Assembly (NCBI GenBank): GCA_019915135.1
Contig: JAHLMK010000023.1
Coordinates: 372,001 to 436,000 of the forward strand
From: Strobilurus pachycystidiatus
Taxonomy: Eukaryota; Basidiomycota; Agaricomycetes; Agaricales; Physalacriaceae
Reading direction: 5' to 3'
Length of the DNA stretch: 64,000 nt
Shown here: positions 1-11,420 of the stretch, one piece after another
How positions within the stretch are numbered: position 1 is the stretch's first letter
Layout: the number at the start of each line of letters is the position of its first letter
The notes under the pieces: model-generated
Seen by the model: only the letters and a program-made list of their open reading frames with translations
Told to the model about the DNA's origin: nothing
Database searches by the model: none
Translations under genes and position numbers: made by a program

Positions 1-263
1 AGAAAATGCCTTCTCTTTAGCAGTTGTGTCGAATAAGCGTTGAATTGGTATTTGCCAGTGTTCCTTATCTGGAAGAGCACACGATGAGCGCCAGGAAATG
101 GATGACGAAGAGAGGACTCACGGAAGCCGGTACCGTGAGTGAAAATCAACACATACGCCTCACGGTCTAAAGGGACCTCTCTGTAAGGACGATATCGATT
201 GACCACCGACTGCAATTCTGTCCCGGAGATGCTGGTGCTGATCGTGAAAGTGTCGACGTCCAT
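1..263 (-). CDS. alpha/beta hydrolase, 3' end cut by window edge
   Basis: Partial gene; only the first two exons lie in the window (263-122, then 68 running off the left edge, 53-nt intron). The start Met at 263 opens a reading MDVDTF, and exon 1 ends in the oxyanion-loop motif FTHGTGFR. Exon 2 continues HKEHWQIPIQRLF. The same layout, with the intron at the same place and phase inside HGxGFR|HKEHW, is found in the complete hydrolase at 12275-13574, so the two are paralogues. By family it should be a serine hydrolase with a nucleophile elbow beyond the window edge; the substrate is unknown. The frame stays open upstream of the chosen Met, so a longer N-terminus is possible. Confidence 0.8.
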   Translation of the reverse strand, partial: MDVDTFTISTSISGTELQSVVNRYRPYREVPLDREAYVLIFTHGTGFRESSLRHPFPGAHRVLFQIRNTGKYQFNAYSTQLLKRRHF

Positions 264-1080
264 GGTAGGGCAACAGTAGCACCGTCGGCAGCAGCTGGAA
301 CCCTTTTGGATCACCACGGGGATCAGACGGGGAGAAGAAGTTTTCGTCCAATTCTACAGCGGCACGGAAACAAGCAACGGGAAGTCTGTCCCACCTGACC
401 GCTGTCGTCCAGATTGGCTCATTGGGGAGCGCGCGCGACAACAACGGAGAAGAGCAATTCGGGATGAGGGTAAGAGCCTAAGACTCAGAGTCTTAGTAAG
501 AGTTGAGTCGTGACTGCATTCGGCCGAAATGGCCGCTGTACATGTAATTCCCACTTGCTCTCATCTACGATCTGACATACGCTGCAAATGTTCAATCGAA
601 TGTTCAGCTTGCAGAACCTCTAATGGAGTCTTTTGGCGCGGCAAACGCAATTGTCACTATGTTCTGCTAGCGAAACAAGTCGAAAAAGGAGTAGTTTCTC
701 TCTCCGAACGAGTTCTAGTCTGCCAATTTGGAAGCTCCCCTTCAGTTGACTTTCACCAACCAATTTGACCTGTAAAGGTCTGCAGTTTGATGCTTCGATA
801 CAAGCTAACATATCCAACGTAGCTCATACACTTTCTCAAGATGACTTCCCCAGATGTTATCGTAGATGGAACTACCGTGACCTCCCAACATGACCCAAAC
901 AAGGCCTCCCTCGTACTCCTCAAGACAGGACACTTTGGCGGTTCACGCTGTCGAACATACGTCCATCTTTTCATCCGCCTCAGACGTCCCAGACGTACAT
1001 CGAGCCCACAATATCTGTTGCTTCACGCTACGCGGCTTCAATTCTCTACTCTACATCTAATCTATATCCGGGACTCTTTC
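264..1080. other. intergenic, nothing assigned
   Basis: Space between the start of the partial hydrolase and the 3' end of the aldo/keto reductase. Only short overlapping frames without family motifs were seen. It should hold the hydrolase promoter and the reductase 3' UTR. Confidence 0.5.
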
Positions 1081-2661
1081 TTATTCTATACATTCTTGGC
1101 ACTTAGAACCTGTCGGGAAGGTCCAAGGCCGGGCGGCCGAAAGTTGGCTGAAAGACGCGTCAAAGGTGATCATTCCGACAGAAGGGAAGGGATTTCGTAC
1201 AAGAGCCTCAGGCTTGTTATCCAGGATAGCGTCGATCTTCTCCATAATTTCTGGTGTGAGTTTAGGGATGACGTCCAATGCGCGCAGGTTCTCTTCGAGC
1301 TGCGCTGGCTTCGTAGCACCGAGGATGACGGTTCCGGTGTTGGGACTCTTAGCCACCCATGCCAATGCGAGAGCGGACATCGAGGTGCCTAGGTCTGTAG
1401 GTGGAACACATGAGTATGAATACTCGTCAGCGTAAAAAAAACGTCGTACTGGTCGCGAGCGTAGTAAGCTCCTTGACCTTGCGAATTTTCTCGAGACCTT
1501 CAGCTTCGCTCAGAGTCTTCAGCTGATCCTTGAAAAAGTCTTTGCCGGTATCGAAGCGAGAGCCTTCGGGGATACCGTCGTTGTACTTTCCAGTCAACAG
1601 GCCACTGGCAAGAGAAGACCAAGTCGTAGTGCTGATTCCGTAGTGCTTGTAGAGAGGTGCGTATTCCTTCTCGGGACGCTCTCGGTGCAGCATGCTGTGG
1701 AAGAATCATTCATATTTAGCTAGAGGATGAAGTGAATGAACAAACTGGTGTTGGCATTGCTCAGCAATGGGTCCAATCAGACCAAGCTTGTCGGCGACGT
1801 CTAGTCTCAGCATGAGTTGCTATACAAGTTCCAAGCAGAGACGCCACTTACGCCACGCCTCTTCTATTTCGACTGCAGCCCATTCCGACGTACCCCAATA
1901 ATGAGCCTAAAACATACGCATAATTGGTCACAAAGCATGGCAGATCGATACTAGATAAGACTTACCCAGCCTTGGTCGATCACGTAGTTGAACGCGCGTA
2001 CAATTTCTTCCATAGGAACTAAAGGTATCCGTATCGGTCAGTATGCACCGAGCCAAGGATGGCGTCATGAAATGCGCACCGGTGCGATCAGGGCGGTGAG
2101 CAAAGATCACATCGACATAATCCATCTGGAGGCGCTTGAGCGATTCCTGCGTGCCTTCGATGATGTGCTTGCGAGACAGGCCAGTGTTGTTGGGATTCGA
2201 ACGGGGGCCCCAAAAGATTTTGGTGCTGATAACCAGGTCGTGGCGATGGTAGCCGAGCTCTTTGATAGCGCGTCCCCTGCAAGTGATGAAGGCGATATAC
2301 GGAGAGAGTGGCGTGCGAGGCGTACATCTCAATTTCTGACTGGCCTTTCGAGTAGGTCTCCGCGTTATCGAACATGTTGATACCGTTTTCAAAGGCGGTC
2401 TTTATGAGCTCCTAAGGTCGGATGTCGAATGTCGTTGCGGAAGGCTGACTGGGAGTCGACGTACCTTGACGGGATCGCCCTTGACGGTCCCACCAACCGT
2501 GAGCCCTTCAGAGATTTGAGTATCTTAGTATAGGCCGAATAACGATGGGCGGGCCAGAACATACATCCTCCGTAAGAGAAGAGCGGAACCCTCAGTCCGC
2601 TGCGGCCCAGCCGCCTGAAGACCATGTTCTTCGGGTCATATACGGGGGTTTCGGAAGACAT
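1081..2661 (-). CDS. aldo/keto reductase (Kv-beta-like)
   Basis: NADP(H)-dependent aldo/keto reductase of the group related to potassium channel beta subunits; probably a cytosolic oxidoreductase acting on aldehydes or ketones, substrate unknown. Nine exons join in frame: 2661-2565, 2505-2465, 2411-2326, 2276-2080, 2018-1966, 1906-1852, 1800-1746, 1694-1450 and 1394-1081, giving 380 residues. Recognisable stretches in order are YGGWLTVGGTV, the catalytic-Asp/Tyr region [15 protein letters not shown], the Lys region [11 protein letters not shown], then [13 protein letters not shown] with the catalytic His, YWGTSEW, and near the C-terminus [15 protein letters not shown], which binds cofactor phosphate. 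The roughly 30-residue tail after the last conserved helix is longer than usual. A TATA-like element lies about 65 nt upstream. Orthology to a particular characterised enzyme is not claimed. Confidence 0.93.
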
Positions 2662-3797
2662 CGTTGTGTATGGATGGGAGCAAGTTGTGGAAAGGAATGA
2701 TGCTGTCGATCCAAAGCATGCCCCTTATATAGCAGCGAAATTGCCAATAAATGTCTATAAAAGTCTCCACGGATTTGAGCGATATCGGATCTTTATTCGT
2801 AATATTCCCGACATTACCTGGCAGATGGTACAACACGACTCCTGTCGTAGTGGCCGAACTTTGTAAGAATGGACCTCAGTAAGATCTCTCAGCAACATGC
2901 CTAAGAATATGTTCATGACCGTGAAGCAACTGGCTCTGATATCATGGCGGGAAGGAAGGACTACAGGGCAAGGTCCCAGTATGAATCTGGAACGCCTATG
3001 AGGCGGCTGATTCACCCTAGTGCTGACAGAGATGGTCGGGCAAGAGATGACGCGTCATGGCAAGTCCTGGCACTGGCAGCATGAAAGCCCCGAATATCAA
3101 TACGCGTTGGGGTCGAGTACGTTGAGTTGGGTGGCTAAGTCAGAAATTTGAACTTCGGAACCGGATGCGAAACCCGTAACGCCTCACGGGGTGTGACAGT
3201 CGCGCGGTTACCGTGCGGTCCGGCCTGGTCCGGGTTTCTGATTTCTGCCTTTCTGCCTCAACGTGGCCTCAACCAGGCCTCAACCGTCAATGTAGCGCGT
3301 TAGCCATGTTACCTAGGGGCGCATAGTCGCTTCGTTGAATTGAGGTCCTCGATAGATGTGTTGATAGTCGTCACGATGCTCTGTAGTATCATGCGGACGA
3401 CGCGCATCTTCCAATTGGCAACAGTTTGCACAACGAGCCTTTTGTTTGCCGTCCCACCAGCCCGAGACGATTGTCGCTCGTACAGCTTCCTGATCGGCTT
3501 TGTCCTTGCTCAAGTCTTCCTGACTACGGCGAGTCATAATCAGTCATTCTTTTCTCCACTTCACTCAAACACTTACTAAAGCTCATTCTAGGCTTGATTC
3601 GAACTGTTTGATGAGAGTGGCTCTGGAGTGGCTAAAAACATGTGTTCACGAACTTGAACCATAGGTAACGGTAAGGTAGCGGCAATGCAGCGCCCACGCA
3701 GCGCATGCATTGCTCATCTGGGTCCCAGTACAGTTCAAGGCAATGCGTTGTATGTAAGCTTGACAGTCATCTACTCAGGCTTGACCACAGCTTGACC
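2662..3797. other. intergenic with small tandem repeat
   Basis: Divergent space between the reductase and the F-box gene. Three 11-nt copies of GCCTCAAC plus three variable bases lie at 3255-3287. A 74-codon minus-strand frame at 3313-3537 was seen but has no recognisable motif and no supporting exon structure. Confidence 0.5.
2725..2732 (-). promoter_or_regulatory. TATA-like box of the aldo/keto reductase
   Basis: Reads CTATATAAGG on the minus strand, 64-71 nt upstream of the start codon at 2661, a usual place for a fungal TATA element. Assigned by position and sequence only. Confidence 0.45.
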
Positions 3798-5091
3798 ATG
3801 ACAGCCGTGGTATCTGACATTCTCCCCCCAGATATATTCGACTTGATCTTAGATCATGTTCACGCACTTGACGTGGCAGCGCATTTAGGCTACTGGGACA
3901 ACTACAACTATACCTCGCGGGCCGAACCCCCTCCCAAAGCTCTTCTAATTTGCGCGTTGGTTTGCCGTTCATGGCTCCCTCGTAGCCGCCTACACACGTT
4001 CCACTCGACTTCCCTCCTTTTTTCACAGCACGCCGAAAATCTTGCCTTTGGAGAGCTCGTGGCCCATCCATTATGCACATTCCGCACTTCCGTCCAATCG
4101 CTAGAGCTGAGCGAAGGTCTCAATCGCAGACAGTGCGAAGCGTCTTGGCTTAACGGCCTTCTGCCGCAACTCTCCTTGCTTTCCAGCGTACAATCTCTTT
4201 ACATCTACCGCGCCCGCTTCGCCTTGTTGACTGAGGAGGAATGGGTTACGCGTGCCCTTCCAATTTTCGGACCAAATATTAGGACACTTGACATCTCCAC
4301 AGCAATTCATTTGACGGAGGCTATTTCTCGTTGTACCAAACTCGAACGGCTTTCGCTAAGCTGGTTGGATTCTGAGGCTTCCCAAATGACAGACACCGCG
4401 GTCAAGCCAGAGCTGCCTCCGCCGTCACAATTGCTGAGGCATATCTCTCTACAATACGGCATGGTTCATAGCCCGGTGCTCTTGAATTGGCTCTGTCCTA
4501 CTGCAGAGGCCATTGCTATACCGAGCGTCTTCTTGGAGAGCATTCAGGCCGACAAAGCGCGTCACGTTGCTCGGTTTCTCCGCAATCTTGGCTCCTCCAT
4601 CACTTCGTTGATGCTTAGTTTCTTTGACTCTAGTTCCTACTCAACGGACGCGCAAGGCATATACCCTTCCCTTTGTACATTCAATAATCACTGATTGAAT
4701 ATGCCTAGATGCTTTTTGTGATGCCGCTGATTTTGGAACGCTGACGAGCTTGGAGTTCATACAATTCGGGCCCGTCGCCATCTACCCGATATATGCTGGG
4801 AGAAAATTGTCTGCCAGATATCTTCCTCGTCTGCTCGGGAAGGTAGTGGCGAAGACAGTCAAGAGTATTCTCATTAGAGCATCGATGGAAGAGCCAGAGG
4901 ACCTTGAGCTTCTTAATTGGGACGCGATCATCCCAACGCTCAACGGACCCACCTACTCGACATTGAAGAAATTGTCATTGAGATGTTTGAGGGAGGAGCG
5001 GTTGGGGGAGACGGAGACTTGGCTACGTGACTATGTCATGAAGAAATTGAGAGGTCATGTTGAACTCGATTGCGGTTGGACATACCATTGA
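3798..5091 (+). CDS. F-box protein, LRR-like
   Basis: Probable substrate receptor of an SCF ubiquitin ligase. The N-terminus carries an F-box core, LPPDIFDLILDHV at about residues 8-20, followed by LICALVCRSWLPRSR, the usual Trp-containing second half. The rest is rich in Leu with weak leucine-rich-repeat spacing (VQSLELSEGLNRRQ, NIRTLDIS, TKLERLSLSWLDS, LTSLEFIQFG). Start: the Met at 3798 precedes the F-box directly; an in-frame upstream codon at 3705 would add residues without family likeness. Two exons are clear: about 3798-4674 and about 4709-5091. The intron between them is uncertain, because the obvious GT-AG pair (4675-4708) is only 34 nt, short for this genome. Total is about 419 residues. 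Such F-box genes are numerous and fast evolving in agaricomycetes; target unknown. Confidence 0.75.
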
Positions 5092-6631
5092 CCAACCTGC
5101 GAATAAACTAATCCCCGCTCTCGGTAAGGTGGGACTATATAGATATGATTGGCTATTTGTGTTCGTCTCCCTGCACAATCAATTGACGAAGTATGCTTCA
5201 CATTGTTGCCTCCAAGGAAGACGTGGTGCAACTCGGTGTACCCTATATCGCTGGGCGGGAGAGCTCATGCCTTGCACTGATTATCTCCCTCGGATGTACA
5301 ACGCCCGTCTATTTCTTATGCATGGTAGATAAACATCGAAGAGTCGACTGGGCTAGAGTCTGAGATTCAAGCTCCGCCATTTCGGTGGGACAAGCTTTTA
5401 CTTCCATTCTTCTACCCATCCTGTTCCCCACAGCGCCACACCGATATCGTCAACAACAGGAACAGCTTAAACCAACCTGTGGTAAATGCCGTCCCATCGG
5501 CCTTCACGGTCGAACCGCGTTGATTTAGAGACACGCGCGTTTCTTCCGAGTCGGACTTCAAGTTTCCCTCCGCGCCTTCCCTTCACTCACCATTTATCTT
5601 TTCTTTGGGTAAAGCTCGTCATTCTAGATTTCTGTTTGGCTCTCCTATTTGGTGACGACTTCGCTGCTGCATGGGGCAGGGAAGGCTTTCACGGTAGAAT
5701 CTGGAAACGCCGCATCTGAGGTCTCCGTGGTCTGCGTGGACTCGCACTCTTCTCTTGGCCCACGAGTGGGGCCATTTTGGAGTGTTCAGATTCCCTCGAC
5801 AATATAACCTGGACTGCACCCGAGAATGAGGCCGTCAAAAAAGTCTGACCGCGACTGGGACTCTCCGAGCCGAACTTCGAGAGTTTGTTTTACTTACTTG
5901 CCTCTCTGCAGTTCCCACTTAACCCAACGGGAGGCTCCAAACACCGACCGTTACACCCAAAATTACGGACCACTCACATGTGCTCGAGAGTCTTCAGCAA
6001 CTTCTCTATACCCGATGTCCACACTCCGTCACCCGAGGGTGTTTTATCTGCAGTACGGATTGACTATCAGCTTCCACATACTGTACACTGATTAGGTCTT
6101 CTTCAGCCGTTGAATGAACGTTCTACTCTTTGAGACTCTTCACACCGGACATTCTAGGTTTCTTGGCGCCCAGTACTGATCCTCTTGCCAGAGTCGACGC
6201 TTTCAGCAGCTGCTTATTGTCTTCTAAGTTGACAACTGGCATTGAGTAACGCTTCGTAAGTCCGTCGCAATCGTGTCTGTTGGTGATCTTTCTCATCATC
6301 TCTTCAAGCCCTGTCGATATCTATCCATCCATGCTTGGCGCTGGCGGACATGTTTAGATAATGTTCCCGGCAAAACAGAAGACGTCCTACCGGATAAGTA
6401 TGCGCGTGTTCTACTTTGGAAGGCACGACGTATACAACAGTGTGTCCAAACTCCCCCGCTATAAGCACCGCTTCCGACATTGCCACCCTCGTCTTTCGAG
6501 GGAGTAAGGTTCGAATGCACATGCCGTTCATTCCGAGTATAAATGTGGGGACCGTCAATCCAGCAACAGCCCAAATCCACCCCATTCCCCAGTCTTACCC
6601 AAGACGAGCCTTCGTCACCTCGCACCTCACC
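5092..6631. other. intergenic, nothing assigned
   Basis: About 1.5 kb between the F-box gene and the FHA gene. Several short frames occur on both strands, none with a motif. The frame upstream of the FHA start Met is open back to about 6416, so part of this could be 5' coding sequence or 5' UTR of that gene. Confidence 0.4.
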
Positions 6632-7202
6632 ATGAGCTTTCCGTGGTCCGTTCCCTCTGGTCCAATGATCAGTCTCTCTCCCGCCTCTGGGAGCTACCCT
6701 TTTCAGACGAAATATATCTCACTGGCGCCTCCAACGCGACCCGTCCTTGGGTCGGTTGAGGGCGGCGGAAAAACGCCTCGAAGAGCGACCGTCGGAAACG
6801 GCTGGTTTTCATCCCAAGCCGATAGTACGGAGGGCCCGCTGACACTAAATGCGGTGCATGCGGAAGTATGGGTGCACGAAGGACAGGTGAGCCAATTGTC
6901 AGTCTTTGTGACTTGCCAGTTCTCAGCATATAATAGGTCTTCCTCCGCGACCTTGACTCCGCGTTTGGCACGTATGTGAACGGTGCTAAGGTCACAACAG
7001 CAGTACCCCTCAAAACGGGTGATATTCTGGTGGGTTCCGCACAATCATTTCGGTGCAGGCTCGATCGAACACTCACTGGTTCCTCGCTCTCTAGGCTCTA
7101 GGGACGAGAATCGAACGGAACGACAGGACGCCAGGAAATATCACTGATGCCCAGCTGTTGAACGTTATCGCCAAAGTCACCATTGTTGGCATCACGCCGT
7201 GA
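6632..7202 (+). CDS. small stand-alone FHA-domain protein, atypical
   Basis: A 151-residue protein made almost only of a forkhead-associated fold, normally a phosphothreonine-peptide reader. Three exons join in phase 0: 6632-6886, 6937-7029 and 7095-7202. The start has a good context (CACCATGA). The FHA pattern is visible as LNAVHAEVWVHEGQ, then VFLRDLDSAFGTYVNGAKV, then PLKTGDILALGTRI, ending in NVIAKVTIVGITP. Compared with the family signature G-R...S-x-x-H...N-G, the His and the Asn-Gly are kept, but the Arg position reads Ser (VLGS) and the Ser position reads Asn. Binding to phosphothreonine may therefore be weak or lost. Relatives with the full signature occur in larger proteins such as the Far10/SLMAP type; here no other domain is present. 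Partner and role unknown. Confidence 0.8.
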
Positions 7203-7938
7203 TATCTCCTCTGTTGCTCTTCATTATGGACTTTTCCCTTACGTTCAATTCTGGCGGCCATCATCACCGCTCCTCGTATGTTCCGAGCACATGCCTTCCA
7301 CATTTATGATCTAGCATTGTCCACATCTGTAACATACCTCGCATACTTGTACTCATGATGTATCATCAGTAAAAAGTAGAAGAAACTCCGCCGGGCTTAC
7401 TACGCTGACGAAATTCGAGGGTGAAGATAAGTTGCACCATCCCTTTTCTCCTGGATAGTACTTGCTTTCGTTCACGGGTGATGTTGCTTTGTTGACTTAC
7501 GAGAACAGCCCGCCGGCTCCGTGCCTTACGTTTAACCTTCCCGAGTGGCAAGACAATTAAATGTTCACGGGGGTTCGAAATCTGAGGGGAACCTGCAAGA
7601 AGGTTCTTTGAGGCTTCCAAATGTAGATGAGCCTCAAGTGACTCGTCTAGAAGACAATTATAGATTGAGTTTACCATACATAGTACATTGTATATATTAT
7701 GTAGAGTACGTGCAGAGTGATATGCAAAGAATCGTAAAGTTCTGGTATCGTGAATAATTGTTGAAATCGTCGTAAATCGTAGCAGTACAACAGTTGATAA
7801 TTAGCAGTAGGCCATCGTACAGGGTGACTTCACTCGATATAAGCTCACTCCTCTCGACTCTCCGTTAATACATAAAATCTCACCCGAGGATTGCAAAAGA
7901 AGTCGCTTCGCTGTCTGCGTCCTCAGAGCGTCCGTACA
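7203..7938. other. convergent intergenic space
   Basis: Lies between the stop codons of the FHA gene and the arrestin-like gene. AT-rich stretches near 7640-7830 fit 3' UTRs. No further gene was recognised. Confidence 0.5.
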
Positions 7939-10900
7939 TCACGGATGCTGATACTTGTTGATCAAGTCCTTTAATTTCGCCTGGCCGAACACGTATCCGG
8001 GCGCATTGGGCGTAGCAGCTTTCTTGTCCTCCTGGAAGGTCTCGCTGACCGATGTCACGGCGGGCTTCCATCCCTTCGACGTCACAGGTTTATTGGTGGG
8101 CGGCCGTGCAAGAGAGGCACTGGACGACAGAGTCGGCGTCGCATGCGAAGACGAAACGGCCACAGACGAAACGACAGGTGACTTCCCAAGGTTGTACGGC
8201 AGGCGGGGACTCGCTTTTCCACCGTTCCCGGTTTTCCCTTTCGACAAGGGCGACGGGGTAGACGGGGTAGATGCAGATGCGTCAGTCTTCGCCGCTGATG
8301 CAAAGATCGCGGCAACTGACGTGACTTTTCCTCCCCGTCCACCACGAGCTGAGCGGACGTCGTAATTGACCTCGTTGTCGACAGGCCGCGACGGTGGAGT
8401 AGAGGAGGGAAGACCGGATCCCTTCTTCGCATGTTTCCAAGGGTTTGTTTGTTGTGGTCCTGCGACAGACTTGAGGCGAATAGGTTCATCTGCCCATGGG
8501 TTGGCGTCCTTGGGAATGAGCGTGCGAGTGTGGACATCCCGTTTGAATGTTCCAATTGGCATGAATCCAGAGGACCGGGGATGGGGTGGCTCTTCCTCTC
8601 CTGCATCAACCTTGGTATCGTCTTTCGGCGTTTCTTCAACAAGCTCTGGTGCTACTGGGGCCGACTCTGGATCTTTCACCGTCTCTGTGGTCTTGGTCTT
8701 CACCACCCCATCGAAAGGCTTCTCAAGATCATCAGCCTCGAAAGGTAGCCCTTCCTCGACGGCATCGCCTCCAGCGGCAACACGTCCAAGCCATTCCGCA
8801 ACCCGTCCCTTCGAACTTAGCATCTTTCTCTTACTCTTTCCCTCGCGTGCCTCTTTCCGATCCGGAATTCGCTTGGACTTGCCGACACTCTCCGTATGAT
8901 CTTTACTCTTATCCACCTTTTCCTTGGGAGCACTCTTCGAAGCACCACCACGGTGCGTCCTCTCATCCCACTCCTTCTCGTCCTCACAGCCCAAAGACAG
9001 ACTTGATATGGCCGAATCGCCTTCCTCCTTCGACTCCTTGCTGCTAGGCGACGGAATATCAATCGCCTTCGACTTGGGTTCGAGTCCCAGAGCCAGAAGA
9101 GCAGTCGGTGTATCCTGGCGTTCCCGAACTTTGCGCGTGCCGACTTCGGCAAGAAGTCGTCGCTCGAGTGCATCGAGTCCACTTTCAGGATCAACGGGGG
9201 ACAGGGAGAGCGATGTCGATGCTTTCTTCACGATATGTGAAGACTTCTTGTGTGAAGGGTGGGCGAGGGCCGTCAAAGTAGGAGTAGCCGGCGTTTGAAA
9301 TCCTTCCGCAGGTGTCTCTTCTTTCAATGTAGGAACGAGAATTGATTTCGACTTTTCGGGGGCAGGAACGGGATGGGAAGGCTCAGCTGCAGCGACTTTC
9401 GGCTCTTGTACTACCGGCTCGGTCGCTGTTGTGTCCTCGGCCACTGCAAAGTAGACGTCCGCTCTGGGACGCGACTGTGGGACAAAGTCTTTCCCGGATG
9501 GCACAGGCGGGCCAGGAAGTGTCTTATCCACCGCAGAGATCTCTTTAGGTTCCGCCGTGCTCTGCTCTTGTTCGTCTGCCATTCGCTCCAGCTCCTCGAC
9601 CCTCTCACTTCGTCCGAAAGGATTGTTCATGGGATCCGCAGTGGGTGTCAGCTTGGGTGAGAGGAATGGACGAGGGGAGTGAACGACATGCGATGAATCA
9701 TGTGGTGAGAAATCGACCGGTGCGAGGTTGTTCATGTCGACCCTCAATGGTTGAGCAGGAGCGGGAGTGATGGGTTGAGGCGGAGGTGGGGCAACAGGGA
9801 GACCGGATGTCTGAACTGGAGCAGGAACGTTTGTAACAACAGTTGGCAGGCACACCTGAGCGGCAATGCCAGAAGGAGAGAACTGAGCAGGCAGTCCGGA
9901 GGGAATAGGCCGCTCCGTGGGTGGAGGCATGTAGGGTTGAGGCGAGATGCTCTGACTGCGTAATGCGTTTGAATTCGGGACATACGGCTGGGCGTGTGGG
10001 GGAGGATAGTAGTAGGGTTGCCCGGAATGTACTGGATACTGTGGGCCAGGTGGAGGAAGCCAGACAAGATGTTGATTGGGATCGACATATGCCAACGGAG
10101 GAGACACGGCAGGATGATATGGCTGTTGGTAAGGACTCGCGACGCCATATGGATTGATAGCACGAGGATCGTATGGGGATTGTGCTCGTGGGTCGTAATA
10201 TTCCTGAGCAGGAACATAATCTTCCTCCGGTGGTGGAAGTTCTGGAAGTACGGATGGGTGTGCGATGATAACAGGAATTTCCACCACGATGTCATTCCTG
10301 CAAGAACATTGGTTTTAGACGCGTAGATGAGGAAATCGTATTCCATACCTTCCCATTCCCATGCCCATTTTGACCGTAACAGCTGCCTTGACCTCAAAGA
10401 GAGCATGCGTCGGTCTTTGGCCATCCAGACCTTCCAGTAAGCCTCCGCGGACGCTGCGAGCAGCTCGTGGGACATCAAACACGAGGGAGGCAACACCCTC
10501 GGCGCCAGGTGGTATAATGAAATCCGGTCCTCGGAATGGATGGTTGGCAAGAGTGTCGGAAATGAGTAGCTCTTCTGGGGCATTGCTGATGTGCAAAGTG
10601 CGCGTCAAGGATAAGGATAAGGACGAGTTCTAGAAGTGAAGGTGAACAACAAGCATGAAAGCAAGATCCAATAATTGCACCTTCCGCGTCGAATGGTTCT
10701 TGACCTGGAGCTCGATGCAAGCACTCTCTCCAGCGACCAACACACCACCAACAAGCCGGCCTTGCATCCATATCTTGCCATTCTCGCCAACCGCGACCGC
10801 CTCCGGTTCATCTCTGCCAAAGTCGATGTCGGCGTAGCTTTCAACTATATCGACTTCCTTGGATGCGACGACGACCTTCTTCTCTCCCTTCCAAAAGACC

Positions 10901-11420
10901 TGCACGCTGGACCGGACCTCGTACCGCACGCGAGCAGCGTTGGCGAACATGATCGAGGACGGCGACGTCGACGGGAGAGGCATGCGGAAATTGAAGCTGG
11001 ATTGACCCTTCTTCGCCAGATAGTAGTGGGCGGGTAGTGGCTGCATATTGGGTAGTGGATGCGCGTGGACGGCATTGGACGGAGGGAGCCCTGGCCCCTG
11101 GAACAGACGTCGGCAGTAGAGGAAAGGCGCTTTGGCGGTATGGTCGCGGGAAAGAAGCTCTGCGATGAGCGCTCAGTCGACGCCGAAGACAAGACGAGGG
11201 CACACCCACCTTCGACACCCCACATCTCGACCATCATGCTACCGATGCCAAGCTCTTTTCCCCGCTCGCCAGCGCCGCCAGCGTGACTGCTCATCTCCAA
11301 TGCACCGCACACATTGTCTCCAGCGATGAACGTCTTGTCCGAGAAGCTCAGTGACAGTTTGAGCTTGGGATGCGTGGGCGTCGAGTTCATAGGCAGCGGG
11401 GTGCCCGCCGTCTCGTTCAT
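7939..11420 (-). CDS. alpha-arrestin-like protein with long Pro/Ser-rich tail
   Basis: A 1109-residue arrestin-fold protein, expected to act as an adaptor for membrane-protein ubiquitination and endocytosis. Exons 11420-11210, 11159-10681, 10629-10349 and 10297-7939 join in frame. The N-terminal arrestin domain starts near LKLSLSFSDKTFIAGDNVCG (residues about 20-40). A second arrestin-like domain follows, with VRYEVRSSVQVFWKG, the linker VKNHSTRKNSSLSLSLTRTL across an intron, and VTVKMGMGMGRNDIVVEIPV at about residues 315-335. Then comes a tail of about 770 residues: first a Tyr/Pro-rich part, then Glu/Lys/Ser-rich low complexity. It ends in a compact motif, GYVFGQAKLKDLINKYQ. Many Pro and Tyr residues are present, but I see no exact PPxY ubiquitin-ligase docking motif in the Tyr/Pro-rich stretch. 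The call rests on fold-level resemblance; no yeast orthologue is named. Confidence 0.8.

Noticed and set aside
841..1392. 183-codon plus-strand frame
   Set aside because: Its right part is antisense to the last exon of the aldo/keto reductase; no motif and biased composition.
3313..3537. 74-codon minus-strand frame with CANC
   Set aside because: Too short, no partner exon, no recognised family; a CxxC pair alone is not evidence.
9744..10583. 279-codon minus-strand frame
   Set aside because: Shadow of the arrestin-like gene in another frame; the chosen frame carries the arrestin domains and correct splice phases.
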